From positions 1 through 64,000 of the forward strand of contig NZ_OUNG01000003.1 of NCBI RefSeq assembly GCF_900343155.1: a DNA stretch of 64,000 bases. The letters are read 5' to 3'. Shown here piece by piece: positions 25,855 through 33,426 of this stretch. The DNA comes from Lactimicrobium massiliense. GTDB taxonomy: Bacteria > Bacillota_I > Bacilli_A > Erysipelotrichales > Erysipelotrichaceae. Position 1 is the stretch's first letter. Every line of letters begins with the position of its first letter. Under the pieces are notes generated by a model. That model saw only the letters and a list, made by a program, of their open reading frames with translations, did no database searches and was not told where the DNA came from. The position numbers and the translations under genes were made by a program.

Positions 25855-26576
25855 TCGCCATCACCTCCCCAGACTTCCACACAGAAGCCTTTGTGACCGC
25901 AGGAAGTGCAGGTAAGTTTTCGGGCTGTGGGGGTATGATTTGCCCAGAAGGCTTCCTTCAGTGTGGGTTTAAATACCTCATGGCATTCCGGACAGATGTA
26001 TTTCACATGTGCGAAATAGTATCGGCTGATCAGGATCCCCCAGGGGATCGCCGCCAGGAGCCAGATCATGAACGGCCACCAGGTACCTTTGACGATCCAG
26101 AAGATGATGGAAAAACACTGCAGCGCCGTGACCGGGAGCCCGGTCAGGAGCATCATCAGATGCAGTTTCTTCAGTTTTTTCTTACCTTCCATAATGACGG
26201 CTATGTCACCGATCGTTTCAAGGGAGAATTCTGTTTTGCCTTTCAGTCCGTTTTTCAGCTCACGAAGCTTCAGAAGCTTTTCCTCTTTGTCAGTGATTTC
26301 ATCTGAAAGAGCCTTCTCCTGCTGTTCGATCAGCAGGGAGATCACCTTTTCAGGATGCTCTTCCTTCAGGATCTGAGCAATCGCGCCGATAGGAAGATCC
26401 AGTTCACGCAGAAAGCAGATAATCTTCATGCGCTTCAGATCGTCTTCCGAGTAGAGACGTCTCCCGCCTTCGGAAAGTTCACTGGGAATCAGGATCCCTC
26501 TTGTATCATAGTACTGGACTGTCCGGACAGTGACGCTACAGAGTTTTGCAACCTCTCCTGTCGAGTATTTTGACAT
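25851..26576 (-). CDS. MerR-type regulator fused to membrane helices and a zinc ribbon
   Basis: A 241-residue protein. Residues 1-70 form a MerR winged helix (STGEVAKLCSVTVRTVQYYDTRG), followed by a long coiled coil. Two membrane helices lie near residues 140-185 (LMMLLTGLPVTALQCFSIIF, WWPFMIWLLAAIPWGIL). A C-terminal rubredoxin-like ribbon has CPEC near 202 and CTSC near 228. The regulator is therefore probably membrane-tethered. It is cotranslated with a membrane protease; release by proteolysis is an attractive but unproven idea. The ATG at 26576 has AGGAGG upstream. Confidence 0.75.
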   Translation of the reverse strand: MSKYSTGEVAKLCSVTVRTVQYYDTRGILIPSELSEGGRRLYSEDDLKRMKIICFLRELDLPIGAIAQILKEEHPEKVISLLIEQQEKALSDEITDKEEKLLKLRELKNGLKGKTEFSLETIGDIAVIMEGKKKLKKLHLMMLLTGLPVTALQCFSIIFWIVKGTWWPFMIWLLAAIPWGILISRYYFAHVKYICPECHEVFKPTLKEAFWANHTPTARKLTCTSCGHKGFCVEVWGGDGE

Positions 26577-26673
26577 AGCCTTTGCCTCCTTTCGCCATGT
26601 ATTATGCAACATGACGCTGCGTAACAAGCAACACCTTACACAGGGGGATTTTTCAAGAAAAGACAGAGAACCA

Positions 26674-26852
26674 TCAGATCATTTGAAAATGCCTGAATGC
26701 CTCTATGATCGCGTCTTCCTTTTCCTTCGGCGTCTCCGGCGACCGACTGTCCTCACTCTCCGCCGCCACATCCACCTCGTCCATATCGACCTTCAATCCG
26801 ATGTGATTCTTTGTCTCAGATAGTTTGGACAAAAGACATACCGTCTCGACAG
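26674..26852 (-). pseudogene. C-terminal tail of a TrmA/RlmD-type rRNA uracil methyltransferase (scar)
   Basis: An open minus-strand reading begins TVETVCLLSKLSETKNHIG, then KVDMDEVDV, and ends at a TGA at 26674. HVETV(V/C)LLS is the usual end of RlmD-like methyltransferases and KVDMDELD follows it in many gut Bacillota. The body of the enzyme is absent: the reading is cut at the GTCTC core where repeat unit A joins. It looks like the displaced 3' end of an integration target gene. Confidence 0.55.
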
Positions 26853-27045
26853 TTAAAAATTCATCTAAATAGCCCTCCCACAGTCACGTCAGAACAACTT
26901 TCACATTTTTTCTAAAAGAAAACGCGGCAGCAGCCTCTCTTCTCAGAAAGACGGATGCCACAGAAATGGCTTAAACACGGGCTTTTTCGGTCCTCTTTCA
27001 ATTTGTTCTTTTTAGCAGAGCCACGGTCTCAACATGCGTTGAGAC
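26843..27045. repeat. Dispersed repeat unit A (tail plus terminator between GTCTC cores)
   Basis: The longest copy of a repeat seen five times. On the minus strand it reads a 20-bp GTCTC-N10-GAGAC core (27026-27045), a coding tail HVETVALLKRTN and stop, a 17-bp hairpin (GCGGCA...TGCCGC) with T-run, and about 90 more bases to a second GTCTC at 26843. Other copies: B 29213, C 31341, D 46983, E 55522. From 27046 to 27449 there is only a second dispersed repeat and no gene. Confidence 0.75.
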
Positions 27046-27126
27046 GTCTGAACTGCTCTCTTTTTTACCTCATCGGTTTGCGGAAACTTATCAATAGTTA
27101 CCGCCTCTGCTCTGCATCAACAAACT

Positions 27127-27185
27127 ACGATTTGCTCTGTGCCTTAATGATACTGCAAATCATAGCTTTCCTATATAGAAAAAGA
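27127..27185. repeat. Dispersed 60-bp repeat, second copy at 49948-50010
   Basis: GATTTGCTCTGTGCCTTAAT followed by ATACTGCAAATCATAGCTTT recurs almost unchanged at 49950. It contains the inverted pair GATTTGC/GCAAATC and, on the minus strand, a TATAAT-like box in the second copy. The role is unknown; an IS end or promoter fragment is possible. Confidence 0.6.
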
Positions 27186-27449
27186 TCGTTCGACAATTAA
27201 TGCGATAGTCGGTAAAAAGTAGCCGCCATAATTTATGTATCTCCATCCGAGACCTTGACCTTCTCACGATTGGTATGGTGAATGACATGTACGCAGATAG
27301 CAGCAATGATGAGTACAAAGGCCATGCGCAGATCGCTATAAAGAGGGATTTTGATATATTTTAGCAAAATTTATGTATCTTATATAATGACAATGTGTTG
27401 ATATTAGACGCATATTTAAGTTTACTATACTTGAATGGAGGTGTTCTGT

Positions 27450-27722
27450 ATGGCAACAACTAATTCAAATATTCGTACAGACAAGGCAATCAAGAACCAG
27501 GCGGAGGAGATCTTCAATGTGCTTGGTCTGAATATGACAACTGCTGTAAATATGTTCCTGAGAGCCGCTATCCGTGAGCATGGTATTCCTTTTGAATTAA
27601 AACTGGAAGTACCGAATGATACGACAGCCGCTGCCATTGAGGATGGCAGAAAAATGATGAAGGATCCTTCTGCTCCGCGTTATTCCAGTATGGATGCGCT
27701 CAAGGCAGCACTCGACGTATGA
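27450..27722 (+). CDS. dinJ: RelB/DinJ-family antitoxin
   Basis: A 90-residue antitoxin of the RelB/DinJ ribbon-helix-helix family. It begins with NSNIRTDKAIKNQAEEIFN and LGLNMTTAVNMFLRAAI, the DNA-binding part, and ends with a toxin-binding tail. The ATG at 27450 has GGAGG. Its stop overlaps the start of the partner toxin gene (GTATGA), but that toxin is inactivated, so this is an orphan antitoxin. It could still repress its promoter or neutralise a related toxin elsewhere. Confidence 0.87.
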   Translation: MATTNSNIRTDKAIKNQAEEIFNVLGLNMTTAVNMFLRAAIREHGIPFELKLEVPNDTTAAAIEDGRKMMKDPSAPRYSSMDALKAALDV

Positions 27723-27999
27723 AATACGATATTCAGTTTACTAATTAGTTTAAAAAGGATTTGAAGCTTGCCAAAAAGCAAAATAAAATCTTGATAAGCT
27801 GTTTGAGGTAATCGATATTCTGGCGAATGGCGGTACGCTGGATGCAAAATACAGGGATCATGACCTTACAGGAAACTATAAAGGCACGCGTGAGTGTCAC
27901 ATCGAACCGGATTGGCTGCTAATTTATGAGATTTGTAGAGATGTTCTTGTTTTGATGCTTTATCGCCTTGGTTCATATTCTGAGCTGTTTAAGAAATAA
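27719..27999 (+). pseudogene. YafQ-family mRNA interferase, inactivated
   Basis: The reading opens MKYDIQFTN, meets an in-frame TAG at codon 10, resumes FKKDLKLAKKQ, then shifts frame near 27790. The conserved rest of YafQ follows: LDAKYRDHDLTGNYKGTREC, HIEPDWLLIYE and LMLYRLGSYSELF. The YafQ catalytic region with His and Asp is present, but stop plus frameshift make a functional toxin impossible. Confidence 0.85.
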
Positions 28000-28026
28000 G
28001 TACAAATCGAGATTTGTGGGGGAAGA

Positions 28027-28593
28027 ATGAGAATCGGAATTATTCAGGCAAGTTCACAAGCAACTAAAAATAAAATGCTTTTTAATGCAGTAACAAAATT
28101 TGCACCAAAAGATTCTGAAGTAATCAATTTTGGTTGCACGTTGGAAGAAAAAGAAAATTACTCTTATATAGAAATTTCTATTCTTGTAGGTGTGTTATTA
28201 GCGAATAGGACGGTGGACTTTATAGTTACGGGTTGTTCTTCTGGACAGGGAATGATGTTGGCTTGTAACAGTATGCCAGGCGTCATTTGTGGGTATGCAC
28301 CGACACCGAAGGATGCTTATTTATTTGCACAGATAAATAATGGAAACGCGATATCTTTACCCCTAGGTGAAGAATATACTTGGTCTGGTATTGATAATCT
28401 AGAACGAACAGTTGAAGCTCTATTCTCAGAGCCTTTTGGGCAAGGATATCCTAAAAGTGAAGCTGATAGAAAAATAAAGGATTCTGAACAACTTAAGGAA
28501 ATAAGAAAGTCTGGCCAAATTTCGATGCAGGAGCTTCTAAACAAATTAGATGCATCTCTGGTAAATAAGTTGAAGAATAAGATGGATTTTTAG
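28027..28593 (+). CDS. RpiB/LacAB-family sugar-phosphate isomerase-like protein
   Basis: A 188-residue protein related to RpiB/LacA/LacB. FIVTGCSSGQGMMLACNSMPGV near residues 65-86 matches the active-site loop, and QINNGNAISLPLG near 101 the second conserved segment. The usual Cys of RpiB is kept in TGCSSGQG. The N-terminus (MRIGIIQASSQATKN) deviates from the usual DH motif, so the substrate is uncertain. It stands alone between broken genes. GGGGGAAGA lies upstream of the ATG. Confidence 0.75.
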   Translation: MRIGIIQASSQATKNKMLFNAVTKFAPKDSEVINFGCTLEEKENYSYIEISILVGVLLANRTVDFIVTGCSSGQGMMLACNSMPGVICGYAPTPKDAYLFAQINNGNAISLPLGEEYTWSGIDNLERTVEALFSEPFGQGYPKSEADRKIKDSEQLKEIRKSGQISMQELLNKLDASLVNKLKNKMDF

Positions 28594-28644
28594 GATAAAT
28601 TCCAGTTTGTCGGGATGACGCACAATCGGGAGTTAAAGGTGTGA

Positions 28645-29078
28645 TTAATAAAAATTGTTGAAGTTAAAGAGAATAAAAAACAATATCTGGATTTGCTCCT
28701 ATTAGCAGATGAGCAGGAAGATATGGTTGACCGTTATCTTGATAAAGGCAAGATGTATGTACTTGATGACATTGGGGCAAAGTGCGAGTGTGTCATAACC
28801 GATGAAGGAAATGGCATACTTGAAATCAAGAATATTGCTACAGTTCCAGAATATCAAGGCAAAGGCTATGCAAGAGCCTTAATTGAGTTTGTTATTAATA
28901 ATTACAGGGAAAATACTCAATTCTGCAAGTGGGAACATGAGATAGTCCGCTTTCAATCCGGTTTTATGAAAAGTGTGGTTTTGTTCGCTCACACAGCATG
29001 CGCAATTTTTTTACAGATAATTACGACCACCCAATCTATGAAAGTGGAATACAGTTGGTGGATTGGTGTATTTGCTAA
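28645..29078 (+). pseudogene. GNAT N-acetyltransferase, inactivated
   Basis: A GNAT protein can be traced: KIVEVKENKKQYLDLLLLAD, EIKNIATVPEYQGKGYARALI (the acetyl-CoA loop) and, after a frameshift near 28925, [18 protein letters not shown] and [19 protein letters not shown] precedes DSPLS in the second frame. No ATG/GTG/TTG with a ribosome site is in frame at the expected start (a TTA ATA stands there). It is dead by three lesions. Confidence 0.75.
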
Positions 29079-29212
29079 GACCTTTATAATCCAACTTCCA
29101 GTTTACCGGGAAGTCGCCAAATCGGCATTCATCAGCATCTCTATCTTGCTTTTCAGTTCCATGCGGTTATAGCCTTTTCACAGTCACAACCTCCGAAAAT
29201 AGCAAAGCTACA

Positions 29213-29409
29213 GTCTCGCCAGTTAAAAATTCATCCAAATAGCCCTCCCACAGCCACGCCAGACCAACTTTCACATTTTTCTATAAGAATAAAGCGGCAC
29301 CCGCCTCTCTTCTCAGAAAGACGGATGCCGCAGAAATGGCTTAAACACGGGCTTTTTCGGTCCTCTTTTAATTTGTTCTTGTTAGCAGAGACACGGTCTC
29401 AACATGGGT
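29213..29409. repeat. Dispersed repeat unit B
   Basis: A copy of the unit described at 26843, bounded by GTCTC at 29213 and GTCTCAACATG at 29396. Its coding tail (HVETVSLLTRTN) is read in frame from the MobA relaxase. Left of it, 29079-29212 holds another short tail (GETVALLF, then EVVTVKRL) and no gene. Confidence 0.75.
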
Positions 29410-30121
29410 GATGGCTTCACCCATGTGGACGGTGGGGGCGAAGTCAGAGCCTTGCCGCTCAAAGGAGCGCAGGTCAACCCGTTCCTCCCGTTCGGCGGAT
29501 TCCAGATAGCGGTTTTGCAGCAGCTCCCATTCGTGCCGACAGACCTCACAATACTTCTGGTCATTCCAGTCAACTGTGTTGACCTTCCTGCATTTCCAGC
29601 GACCGTTTTTCTGATGAATGCGCTGTCCATTTTCGTCCAGTTCAAACTCGGATTTGCTCTTGGGGAGCCATTTTCCTTGCTCATCCAGACCACGCATGGT
29701 GAGCAGCACATGGGCGTGCGGATTGCTGTCCCCTTCATCGTGGACAGCGAAATCACAGCACATTCCTTTGCTCACAAACTGCTCCCGGCAATACTGGCGA
29801 ACCAGAGCGATGTTGTCCTCGTGAGACAACTCTTTGGGGAGGGCGATAATGATTCGCCGGGCAAGCTGGCTGTCATAGCGCTTTTCTGCGTTCTCCACAC
29901 TGTTCCAGAGCGCAGCTCTGTCGGCAAATACAGGCGGCGCACGTTCCGGAAGCAGCACTTCTGAGTGAATGACACCCAGCTTGTGGGAGTAGTCCCGGAA
30001 TCGGTGGTCGTACTCGCAGTAGAGCCGTGTGCCGCTGAGGTAGGCAGAGGCGGCAACAGCAGAGCGTCCTTCGCTGCGCTTGATGATGGCTATGTTGAAG
30101 TGGGGACAGGGGTTTTTGCAT
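29368..30121 (-). pseudogene. MobA/MobL relaxase, frameshifted start and repeat-fused end
   Basis: The reading carries the MobA/MobL fold: PHFNIAIIKRSEGRSAVAASA, the active-site Tyr region, SHEDNIALVRQYC, and DEGDSNPHAHVLLTMR with the metal His cluster. The only good ATG (30121, GGAGGTG upstream) is one base out of frame, apparently from a CCC-to-CCCC slip at codon 4. At the other end the protein runs from TVHMGEAITH directly into the VETVSLLTRTN tail of repeat unit B, so the C-terminal half is lost. The remnant probably came from a mobilizable element. Confidence 0.75.
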
Positions 30122-30145
30122 CACCTCCGTTTAGGGTAGAATAAT

Positions 30146-30169
30146 CCTGCCTGCTTTGCAGCGGGCGGG
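30146..30169. other. Candidate oriT hairpin upstream of the MobA relic
   Basis: CCTGCCTGC-TTTGCA-GCGGGCGGG forms a 9-bp stem with two wobble pairs about 25 bases before the relaxase start, where MobA elements usually keep oriT. Confidence 0.35.
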
Positions 30170-30240
30170 ATAGTATGAGTGTACGACTGTTCTAAGAATG
30201 CAAGAGACATAATTCTTTTCTATTTTGTTCAAACTGAATG

Positions 30241-30717
30241 CTATTTGTTCTTAGGTTGCTTGAGACATAAAACTATAGCCCAAAATAAGAATGTTAGCCA
30301 CGCCAAATTACGTGATGTTATAGATAATTCCGTTCTTACAGCACTCGTTATCTTTCCGTTATTAATCTTTAACCCAACAACAATGCTGTCCCCGACATTT
30401 TCATAACAATTAATAGTTACACTATCTACTCTTGCTTTTTCTCCCTCAAACTCTACTGAAATACTTCCACGGCTAAGAATATCTTTCCTTGTATGATGCT
30501 TTTGGGTAATTATCGCTTGTGCTGGAATGTAATCTGATTTATTTGGAAGATATTCAAACAAGTAACCAAAATTTGAAATAAGAAAACTAATTAATACAAG
30601 GATTGCAATCAAGAGAATATCTCTGACTGGCTTCTTAATGTGTGTGACCTTAATAAAAAGGAAAATACAAGGTATTGAAAATAACAGAATTTGCAATAAC
30701 ACTTTTTCTCCTCCCAT
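30241..30717 (-). CDS. Membrane protein, unknown (DUF3592-like layout)
   Basis: A 158-residue protein with two N-terminal membrane helices (LLQILLFSIPCIFLFIKV and ILLIAILVLISFLISNFGYL), a middle beta-rich domain (ISVEFEGEKARVDSVTI, NVGDSIVVGLKINNG) and a final helix near the C-terminus. The layout is that of DUF3592-like proteins. It stands alone amid relics. GGAG precedes the start. Confidence 0.55.
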   Translation of the reverse strand: MGGEKVLLQILLFSIPCIFLFIKVTHIKKPVRDILLIAILVLISFLISNFGYLFEYLPNKSDYIPAQAIITQKHHTRKDILSRGSISVEFEGEKARVDSVTINCYENVGDSIVVGLKINNGKITSAVRTELSITSRNLAWLTFLFWAIVLCLKQPKNK

Positions 30718-30747
30718 TGTGCATATATCTCTGCCTATTTATCCGAA

Positions 30748-30775
30748 CCATCATCGTAAAATGATGGCCTTTTTA
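30748..30775 (+). terminator. Intrinsic hairpin with T-run
   Basis: CCATCAT and ATGATGG arms with a 6-base loop, then CCTTTTTAAT. No plus-strand gene is evident before it; it may serve a deleted gene. Confidence 0.5.
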
Positions 30776-30793
30776 ATCTGAACACAGCGAGAC

Positions 30794-30853
30794 AAATCCT
30801 GATTTATATCTTGAAATACGTATCTTGTCTTCTTCCAAGTGGCTTTGAAATCA
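30794..30853. repeat. Dispersed 60-bp repeat, second copy at 52716-52775
   Basis: AATCCTGATTTATATCTTG then AATACGTATCTTGTCTTCTT and CCAAGTGGCTTTGAAATC is repeated with a single change near 52716. The minus strand could encode FKATWKKTRYVFQDI, perhaps the end of a lost gene. Its origin is unknown. Confidence 0.65.
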
Positions 30854-30932
30854 GTGGCAATTATATTCATTTCTCGTTAGCACAATTTCGTTACTTAGTA
30901 TATCATGTTTGGAATTCGTGAAAAACAGAAAA

Positions 30933-30956
30933 GCCGTCTCGATAGTCCGAGACGGC
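30933..30956 (-). terminator. Terminator after serine-recombinase tail
   Basis: Perfect GCCGTCTCG / CGAGACGGC arms with a 6-base loop, followed on the minus strand by TTTTCTGTTTTT. Confidence 0.75.
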
Positions 30957-30971
30957 AAAATACTGTCAACA

Positions 30972-31340
30972 TTAAATTATGATGTTTTCATGTGCACCGC
31001 CTATCACCGTGATGGTAAGCTTATCGGGAAAGATCTTGATCTCCTTGATAACGTTTCGGACCAGCAGCTCATCATAAGCGAGCACCTTATCCTTTGATTT
31101 CTCGATGGATTCACGGAGGTTATTGATTCGTTCTTTATTCCGTATCTCTGCTGTCCGCCCAGCTTCGATCTCTGTCTTTCTGCTTCTTAGCTCCTGCAAC
31201 CTTTCAGCAAGCTCTGTGACATCCCAATGAGCTTTCACTCCGGCAAGAATATCCTTCTGCAGGTCAGCGATCTCTTGGTTGATATCCTCTAATTCAGTAG
31301 CTGGATTTTCTCCGAGCAGATTCATCACTTCATTGCTGAT
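30972..31340 (-). pseudogene. Large serine recombinase, C-terminal fragment 1
   Basis: About 120 codons typical of the coiled-coil and C-terminal part of large serine recombinases: ATELEDINQEIADLQKDIL, LAERLQELRSRKTEIEAG, then NVIKEIKIFPDKLTITV near the stop. Upstream the reading runs straight into repeat unit C at 31341; the catalytic and zinc domains are gone. A second such fragment is at 55426. Confidence 0.75.
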
Positions 31341-31507
31341 AGCCCTCCCACAGTCACGCCAGACCAACTTTCACATTTTTTCTAAAAGAAAATGCGGCAT
31401 CCGCCTCTCTTCTCAGAAAGACGGATGCCGCAGAAACGGCTTAAACACGGACTTTTTCGGCCCTCTTTTAATTTGTTCTTGTTAGCAGAGCCACTGTCTC
31501 AACATGC
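31341..31507. repeat. Dispersed repeat unit C
   Basis: A copy of the unit described at 26843, lacking the outer ~35 bases and instead fused to the recombinase tail. Its core keeps the left half (GTCTCAACATGCCCCG at 31496) but the right GAGAC arm is replaced by TCATC, so a recombination joint lies here. Confidence 0.75.
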
Positions 31508-31655
31508 CCCGTCATCATTAAGTTGCACCTTTTCGGAGGCCTCGTTGTCAGTTTCTTGCGATAATTTTCCGGGCTTCGGTCCGCCGATGTGCCGACGCGA
31601 ATGCTTGAAGTCCCTGCCGTCCTTATCGTCCGTAAAACCAGTCTTGTAGACAAAT
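31508..31655 (-). other. Unidentified coding fragment between repeat C and the AbiE duplication
   Basis: A minus-strand reading (VYKTGFTDDKDGRDF, then KHSRRHIGGPKPGK) stays open for about 50 codons to a stop at the repeat core. It is composed like a real gene end, but I recognise no family. Confidence 0.3.
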
Positions 31656-31763
31656 CAGGATCACGCGGATCACATTCGTTTCTACCAGCTCTTGCATCTG
31701 GTCACGGATTGTCCCGGTTGTAGAGAAAATCTCTTCCTCCCGTTTCTTTTTCTCTTCGCTCAT
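31640..31763 (-). pseudogene. Truncated second copy of the 45-aa gene
   Basis: The first ~33 codons equal the gene at 15007-15144; the duplication then ends and the reading passes into foreign sequence and stops. The AAGGAGG site is degraded to AAGAAGG. Confidence 0.6.
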
Positions 31764-31798
31764 AGCGGCCTTCTTTCCGTTCTATCGGGCATAAAGAA

Positions 31799-31826
31799 AG
31801 ACCGTCTGCGATAAGACAGGCGGTCT
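31799..31826 (-). terminator. Intrinsic terminator after abiEii copy 3
   Basis: Same hairpin as at 15180-15207, inside the duplication. Confidence 0.7.
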
Positions 31827-31847
31827 GCATAGCTTGTTATGATTTGT

Positions 31848-32744
31848 TCATTCCCATTCTCTGGAAATGTGATTCCAATGTTCGAAAAATGGTTTGTCAT
31901 CCCGGATTGCAGTGATTACCGGAAGAATAAAGTGTTTCACTTCATTCATGGTTTCTTCAAATGATAGCGGCGAAGCAACCCTTTTGTTTTTTAAGAAGCC
32001 TTTCCATCGCTGCTGATGGCTGTGATCTTCGATAAAATCATCTTCAAATGCAGCAATATCGTCAAATGTGGTGTGTCGATTATCGAATGTTTCAATCAAA
32101 GACTCCTGTAATATGCTGCCATCGAAATCCTCCCGTTCGGAAATGGTCATGAGATCGTAGAAATCTTTATATCGACTGTTCACCACGCCAAGGGAAACGA
32201 TTGCCTCCATTTTTTCAGAAACGATCGTATAAACAGAATATGCATACAGTTCTACTGGATCATCATCCAGCAGTGTTGGATAATTCATTTTCTGCCGTTT
32301 CGGATAAACGACATCACCGAATCCGATATCAATGCCAACGTGAATTCTTGTCCGGTCAAGATAAGCAGTTACTGAAATCCTTGCACCATGATACTTTTTA
32401 AATTCCGTAATATTGACTGCCTCAAGGGTATTCATATCAAAGCGGATTGGGTCATCTGCCTCTGTATTCAGTATTTCTCCAAAAACTGCCTTCAATGTCT
32501 CAAGATCATTTGAAATGTGTTGTCCAAGCAGGTCGATGTCCGTTGTAGCCCTCGTAAAGTCATCTGTATACAAACCATAGAGAAGGATGCCGCCTTTCAG
32601 CGTAAAATCATCTGCGAATCTGGAAACAGAAATCCGGTAGAGAACTCGTTCGAGAATATAAACAGTTAATGCATCCTGAACGGTTCTTCCGCTCTTTATC
32701 GCATAGTTCTTCAGCCTGTCTTTCACTGAGGAAGCATTTCTCAT
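31848..32744 (-). CDS. abiEii: AbiEii-type nucleotidyltransferase toxin, copy 3
   Basis: A 298-residue AbiEii toxin matching copy 2 except for three residues: Ile for Lys at codon 16, Phe for Tyr in VSRFADDF, and Glu for Lys in FFEHWNH. The catalytic GGILLYGLY and TTDIDLLG remain, as does SEKMEAIV. It overlaps its antitoxin by 4 bases and is intact. Here it is part of the conjugation-gene fragment that also contains CD1107, DUF4315 and Maff2. Confidence 0.9.
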   Translation of the reverse strand: MRNASSVKDRLKNYAIKSGRTVQDALTVYILERVLYRISVSRFADDFTLKGGILLYGLYTDDFTRATTDIDLLGQHISNDLETLKAVFGEILNTEADDPIRFDMNTLEAVNITEFKKYHGARISVTAYLDRTRIHVGIDIGFGDVVYPKRQKMNYPTLLDDDPVELYAYSVYTIVSEKMEAIVSLGVVNSRYKDFYDLMTISEREDFDGSILQESLIETFDNRHTTFDDIAAFEDDFIEDHSHQQRWKGFLKNKRVASPLSFEETMNEVKHFILPVITAIRDDKPFFEHWNHISREWE

Positions 32745-33316
32745 ACAAGCACCTCCAGAAACTGCCGCATGGCAGTCTCCACGCGCAGTTTTTCCGCATA
32801 TTTCATCAGACGATTGATATCCCTGTCGCTACGGTTCAGATATTTTTTTACGATCTTAACAGCGGGCTCAAACCCGATCTTATTTCGATAGAATACAATG
32901 TCGCATACTGTCTTTTCCATGTCGTAGATGCGATACAGATTCCCGTCTTCATTCACCGTTCTGATCCCTGTTTCATATCGTTTCTCAGAAAAAAGGAAGA
33001 ATTTCATGGCAGGCCAGTCCGGCTGCGAAGGCATTCTGGTGCCTCTGGGAAGTGCGGCCTCCACTGCCGACGGCCTTTCTTCAGACAGGTCGTAATATAC
33101 CGCTGCGCTGATCAGGCAGACCACAGCCTTATCTGAGACAGCGGAAACAGCATAAAAGTCATTTGGTTCACCGCTGAAATCAAGATTCTCATAATACTTT
33201 TTATTCACTCTGGCAAGCCTGCCGGAATCTTCCAGCTTGTTGATATCGTAGTAAGAATATCCTTCCCTCTTCAGTTCCTGCATGGAAATGAATTGCTGTG
33301 TTGGCTTCATATACAT
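32741..33316 (-). CDS. abiEi: AbiEi-type antitoxin, copy 3
   Basis: A 191-residue AbiEi antitoxin that differs from copy 2 by one residue in FLFSEKRYETG (Lys for Glu). The winged helix and YDMEKTVCDIV motif are kept. ATG 33316 follows AGGAGG by 6 bases. Because the two antitoxins are nearly identical, each should neutralise both toxins, making either pair redundant. Confidence 0.9.
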   Translation of the reverse strand: MYMKPTQQFISMQELKREGYSYYDINKLEDSGRLARVNKKYYENLDFSGEPNDFYAVSAVSDKAVVCLISAAVYYDLSEERPSAVEAALPRGTRMPSQPDWPAMKFFLFSEKRYETGIRTVNEDGNLYRIYDMEKTVCDIVFYRNKIGFEPAVKIVKKYLNRSDRDINRLMKYAEKLRVETAMRQFLEVLV

Positions 33317-33426
33317 CATTCACCTCCTGCAGAAATTTTAATAAATGTTTGCAGTTTATTCAATCTGCTTACATTCATTTAATTTTCGTATTCAGCCAGT
33401 CTCAAACAAAAACTGCTTGTACGGTT

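Noticed and set aside
30909-31097. Plus-strand reading of 62 codons
   Set aside because: Antisense to the serine-recombinase tail and its terminator.
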